DNA from: Cenococcum geophilum 1.58 | Lineage: Eukaryota > Ascomycota > Dothideomycetes > Gloniales > Gloniaceae | Length of the DNA: 64,000 nucleotides | NCBI GenBank assembly: GCA_001692895.1 | Contig: KV748264.1 | Span: forward strand, 62,001 to 126,000 | Direction of reading: 5' to 3' | In this document: in pieces, positions 59,801 to 64,000 of the stretch | Layout: each line of letters opens with the position of its first letter | Position numbering within the stretch: position 1 is the stretch's first letter | Program-made: the position numbers and the translations under genes | The notes under the pieces: model-generated | What the model saw: only the letters and a program-made list of their open reading frames with translations | Databases searched by the model: none | What the model was told of the DNA's origin: nothing

Positions 59801-60065
59801 CCGTAAGCCTATGGCTGTAAGACTATCTAACTATAGTGGTTGCATTAAGGCTAGCTCTTAGTGGTTTTACTAGTTCCTAGCACCTACTAAAAAATTGCCT
59901 TAAAGCGCTATCTATATATAATATATACTAAGTATAAGGGATAGCGGGTAGGGAAAGCGAATTAGCCACGTAGTAACTGCGTTTAATATTCGCGAATATT
60001 GCGGGAGGTCTTAGCATTGTGTGTTGCTGAGGTAGATGCTGCCAAGCAATATATAGACGCTAGTA
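59801..60065. other. Spacer between DR1 and DR2
   Basis: Contains a partial third copy of the repeat core (ggttttactagttcctagca, near 59858-59877) and a less mutated stretch cttagcattgtgtgttgctg near 60011-60030. No coding sequence. Confidence 0.5.
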
Positions 60066-60223
60066 TCTATTTATTGCAGTTACGTAAGGGGATATTTTAA
60101 TTTTTGTATAATTAGGAGGCGTAGGGCTATAAGGTCGCTCTAAGGCTAGTTTTTAGTAGTTTTACTAGTTCCTAGCACTTAAATCTGCTAAGGATTTGCC
60201 CTAAAGCGGCTAGATGTCCCTAA
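60066..60223 (-). repeat. Direct repeat DR2 (158 bp)
   Basis: Second copy of DR1, 423 bp further on. Together they lie downstream (minus sense) of the tyrosine-recombinase element, where Ngaro/DIRS-type elements carry their split direct repeats. Confidence 0.8.
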
Positions 60224-60244
60224 GCGAAGCTCCTACGCCTAATA

Positions 60245-60425
60245 AGACATTACCGCATTTTGCTATATTCTGCTAAATTCTGCCACCTTATTATATTCTG
60301 CCAAATTCTGCCACATTATCGTATTCTGCTAAATTCTGCCACATTATCGTATTCTGCTAAATTCTGCTACATTATTGCATTCTGCCAAGTTCTGCTATAT
60401 TATTGTATTCTGCTATATTCTACCA
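60245..60425. repeat. Tandem repeat of attctgctaaattctgccac
   Basis: About six units of 28 bp alternating attctgccaaattctgccac and attatcgtattctgc wording. The same motif appears singly at 4891, 20401, 37441 and 56285. Confidence 0.75.
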
Positions 60426-60452
60426 ACCCTAAGTTATAAGCTAACTAATTAG

Positions 60453-60479
60453 GATTTTCTATGCCCGGTATGGAAAATC
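60453..60479. repeat. Damaged copy of the 27-nt hairpin
   Basis: GATTTTCTATG, loop CCCGG, TATGGAAAATC. Restoring one C and one C-complement would give the same stem as 56329-56355, and the flanks (ctaactaatta before, cgctattagctcgctta after) also match. Confidence 0.7.
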
Positions 60480-60549
60480 GCTATTAGCTCGCTTACTACT
60501 AGCGCCTTAGCGGCCCTCTTAATATCTTAACCTATTACATAGTAATCCT

Positions 60550-63500
60550 TATGCTAAGAGCGGTATACCACGCTAAAAGTAAGAGTTAAGGCGATGGAGG
60601 TTAGTAGTCTTAGTCCTAATATATAGGTAAAAGGCTTCTAATAACCACCGACCTAGCTACTAAATTTACTGGTATAAATACCCTAAATCTTTAGCGAACT
60701 AGGTAGCGCCCTAGCGGAAGGAGTAGTTTAAGTAACTACTTAGGTTAATCCTAGTAGCTACTAAATGGGAAGAAAGGATCTTATAAACCCCTAGAGAGGT
60801 AAAGGGTTTACTATTAAGACTAAATAAGGGAGAGTTAAGGGGTTAAGGGTTCCTATTAAATAGCTTTATTATAGCAGCAACTAGGTATAATAGGCCGCCT
60901 ACCACCGCGATGGCGACGTTAACGCCCTAGTATTACTTATTAGCTTTGCTTTATTTAAGGTAGAATATTATCCTACTAGGTATAAAGGTAATATTATATT
61001 AAGTAGCCTTTTTTGCTAGGAAGGTCGTTCGGTTTTTAAGCTCCGCCGTAGTATATATAATCTCGCCTATTTATAGAAATCCAGTAAATATAAGGGTAAA
61101 TGCGGCATTAGTGTTAATATCCAGTAGCAATAGGCTGTATATCACTACCTAGGCTAGAATATCCCTAGTAATAGGTTGCTTATCCTTTTTTACTAAGGAA
61201 GAGATAGCAGCTGCTTTAGTAAGTAATTGGTGTACTATAGGATCCTTAAATACTGCAATTGAGATGCCGTAATTTATATAGCGCAAGTAAATTACGGAGA
61301 CGTAGGCTTATAAGGTTTTGGCCTTAAGCCTGCCTATCTATAGCTAGGAGGTACCAAATGTATAGCGGGCAATCTATTCGCCTAGTTTACGCGGCTTAGC
61401 TAGGTAGGGGGAGACTCCTTTAAGTGCGCAGTATAACTCCTAGCTATTAACTGCTAAGGAATAGTTCCTATAGGTTACTAGTGTAAGGCCATTTTAGAAA
61501 AGGAGCGCGTAGAGGTTAGATAGCGCGTTAATATTATCTTTAAAGTTTATAGGCGGTTATAAGTAGTCCGTTAGGTTTACGGCACCTATTAAAAACTTAT
61601 TAGCTTTAGTAGTAATAAATTAAAGGGCCCAGTATGGGCAGAACTAATAGATAGCCGCGGCCTGGAATTAAAATAGTGTATTAGCTAAGCCATTTAAATT
61701 ACCTAGGATCTACTTTACGGATATTATAATATTATAAGCTATAGCAGCCAGCATAATCTTATGGAGTGATTTATTTGCTATACTATAGATAACGGTCTTC
61801 TTAATACCCTGGTAAACTACTATACTATTAATATAAATAGATAGCGCGCTATACTGCTAGTTGGTAGACTATAGATTAAATGCATAAGTAATAGCATATA
61901 TCTCTTTTGGATTAATATAGTCTACTTATTAACTGGGCTTAGGTAATATACTAAACGCCTAAGATTAAGGGAGGTTGGCTATATACCACTGCCAGTTATT
62001 CTTATATTTAAGTTCCTTAAAAAAGTAAAAGCCGCTAAACCTAAACTGGGTAGAGGTGTTAGTAAAGAGATAAATATAGGTATACTTAACGTTGTTAAAG
62101 AATAATACCCCATTACTTATAGTAAGTAGGTTAAGCTAGACATATAAGTTACTTCATAACTTAGTGCTAAATCACCTAGGTTTATACTTATTTGCTAGAG
62201 TCTTTAGCTAAGTAATAATAAAGATCTAGAGGGATTTAGAGTAAGATTAACTAAGTTTAATTACATAGGCGTATTATATAAGGTAGCCCGTAAGCTGCTA
62301 GGCTTAAAGGAATAATAATAAGCCGTATTAGAGTGCGGTAGTGACTTTCTTAATAGCACGTAATTATTTCTATAGTAATAATTGCGTTTGCATTTATATG
62401 GTATTAATAGTATATCCTAGAACTTTAATAACAGTTCCTGCTATATCTTTAGAGCTATTTTAAGGGATACCTAGGGAGTTAGTAATAGAGATATAAGTCT
62501 AGGTAATAGCCGCTAAGTTATTTGGGTTGGTAAGAATAAAGATAAAATTATTTAGGTAGTGTTTTACCTTATAAGGTAGTTGTAAATAGAGTATCCAGTA
62601 TAGGCCTTCCGCGAAGAGGTTGAATATAAGCGGCGTAGTTTAAAGACTAAAGGATAGGTAGTATTCCTAGTAGGTAACACCTTCCCAGGAGAAGCCTATT
62701 AATGTTCTTACCCTATAAGATAGGGGGACTATACGGAACGCGTCTTTAATATCTCTTTTAAGTAGTAGACATCCACAACCTATAGAAATAACGTGGGCTT
62801 AAATAGCGGTAACTATAGTATATACTAGTGCTCTATATTCTTTTGGGATTGCGTTATTAACTAAAAATACTAATAGAAAGGAGAGATCGTGAATTTAGCG
62901 GTATCCTCTATCCGATTTTGGCACTAGGCTAAGAGGTAAGACTATAATAGGCCCTATCGCGATTCTAATATGTCCTTTTTTAAGGTCTAATATTATCTTC
63001 TTAGAGATAAGGTTGGCGTTATCCTAAGAGGAGTTATAGTTCCTATAAGATCTTAGGGTAGGAATAGACTTAGCTCCTATCTCGCAGCTATAGGTTAGGA
63101 TGCCTACTAAGGTGGCTAGTAGATTACCTAGGTAGTTAGATAGAAGGGAGTGCTACACTAAGATCCTTAGGGGTAATAGAGAGTGGTGGAGAGCCTTTAC
63201 CTTTATAAAGGTAGAGAATAATAGTAACGTATTAGGCCTAGGTCCTAAGCATATAATTAAAGTTAGTGTTATTATTAGGCTAGACCCTACTTTATAAGGT
63301 TCGCCTTACTATTCCTAGGCGTAAGCTTTAGATAATATAGTATAATCTTTACTACACTTTAAGCACTTATACAGGTATTTATAAGCTATATTATTATAGC
63401 CTCTGCTATTAAACCTATGGTAGGTATTAGAAGTATAGGAGGTATTTAACCTAGGTCTCTTTAAGGCGGTAAAGCCAATAGCACTAGATATTGTAAGGTA

Positions 63501-64000
63501 TAGCGCTATATACTAGGCTAGCATTTGCTAATTAGCGGGCTCTAGTTAGCTATTGGTTATTATAAAGGTATAATAGTTAAGTACTAAGTTAAGTATATAA
63601 CCTACCTAGATATACTAGGTTAATAAGGTACGAATTATGTTTATCTAAAGAAGTATACTAGCAATAAGGTCTAGCGGGCATATATAGAGGGTGCTAGTAA
63701 TAACCACATAGTTAGTAAAACCTTTAAACTAGACGCCTTTATCTATAAATAGCTTCCTATCTACCTTTGCCTTCCTTATAACTAAAGTACCATTCTTAAT
63801 CTATGTCTTATTAGCGATTTTAATTTAAGCGGTATGGACTTAAAAATAGGTGAGGTTTACTGGATTAAAGGTACCCTTAAAAATGTCTAGGTAATCCCTT
63901 TTTATAATGCTAGGAAGGCGGAGTTTAAGCGACTTTACGCTAGGAGGGAGAGGCTTACTAAGGATATTAGCTATAGTAGCTATTATAGTGGCCTATAAGG
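60550..64000 (-). pseudogene. RT-RNase H-tyrosine recombinase polyprotein relic
   Basis: RT: LPLSLVPKSDRGYR*IHDLSF (near 62960-62890), LLLKRDIKDAFRIVPLS (62775-62720), LSFSLQTTPLIFNLFAEGL (62665-62605) and KHYLNNFIFIFTNP (62565-62525), where DIRS-type RTs have YLDDF. RNase H: YIYLFTNTSTQFRFSGFYFF (62090-62030) and LSIYINSIVVYQGIKK (61845-61795; family TDS with Asp read Asn). Recombinase: a SAM-like LVTYRNYSLAVNSQE (near 61480-61440) and FTGFL*IGEIIYTT (61090-61045), corresponding to the box with catalytic Arg in LRxGE, here a stop. The distal HxxR...Y box near 60600 was not confirmed. No methyltransferase was noticed between RT and recombinase, which would favour Ngaro- over DIRS-type. Confidence 0.75.

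Larger units (their letters stand above)
59643..64000 (-). mobile_element. Tyrosine-recombinase (DIRS/Ngaro-like) retrotransposon, partial
   Basis: The minus-strand order is RT, RNase H, tyrosine recombinase, and then a direct-repeat pair. The upstream part continues past the window end. No DDE integrase and no LTR of TG...CA type is seen, consistent with recombinase-based integration, which leaves no target duplication. It abuts G2 at 59645. The lower boundary could instead lie at about 60540 if the repeats belong to something else. Confidence 0.65.

Overview
This 64-kb window looks like a repeat-only block from a filamentous ascomycete (Pezizomycotina). The sequence is AT-rich, poor in CpA/TpG and rich in TpA. 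Nearly every recognisable protein is cut by TAA/TAG stops where a Gln or Trp codon is expected, and catalytic Asp codons have become Asn. That is the signature of repeat-induced point mutation (RIP: C-to-T on either strand, favouring CpA). I found no intact host gene. Every protein call is a relic read through stops and frame changes, and family names come from recognised motifs, not from a search.

Layout. 1-660 is a minisatellite. 690-3640 (minus) is a SNF2-type helicase relic. 5226-10043 is a Plavaka-type (CACTA-like) DNA transposon with repeat-rich ends; it carries a small inverted-repeat element (5578-5756) and a little-mutated 202-bp insert (7516-7717). 10060-13260 holds short repeats, a tRNA-like stretch and the 3' end of a LINE. 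13262-20350 (minus) is a chromodomain Ty3/Gypsy element, G1. 20450 to about 37330 (minus) is a second Gypsy family, G3, split by two Tad1-type LINEs lying tail to tail (21850-27396 plus; 28547-35505 minus) and by a 273-bp inverted-repeat element. 37526-40095 is a large inverted repeat with arms of about 1.03 kb around an LTR-like centre. From 41063 to about 59645 lies a second chromodomain Gypsy copy, G2 (minus). G2 is interrupted by a Ty1/Copia element (42085-56883), and the left LTR of that Copia is itself interrupted by an 8.46-kb terminal-inverted-repeat element (42174-50630). From 59643 to the window end is a tyrosine-recombinase retrotransposon (minus), flanked downstream by a direct-repeat pair.

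The nesting is well supported: target duplications can be read for both LINEs, the Copia and the 8.46-kb element. The most unusual unit is the 8.46-kb element. It has matching termini, an 8-bp target duplication, a DUF6589-like gene on plus and a RecQ-like helicase on minus. The second is the tyrosine-recombinase retroelement, a class seldom reported in ascomycetes. Segments that look little mutated are short or single-copy here, as expected of a process that recognises long duplications.
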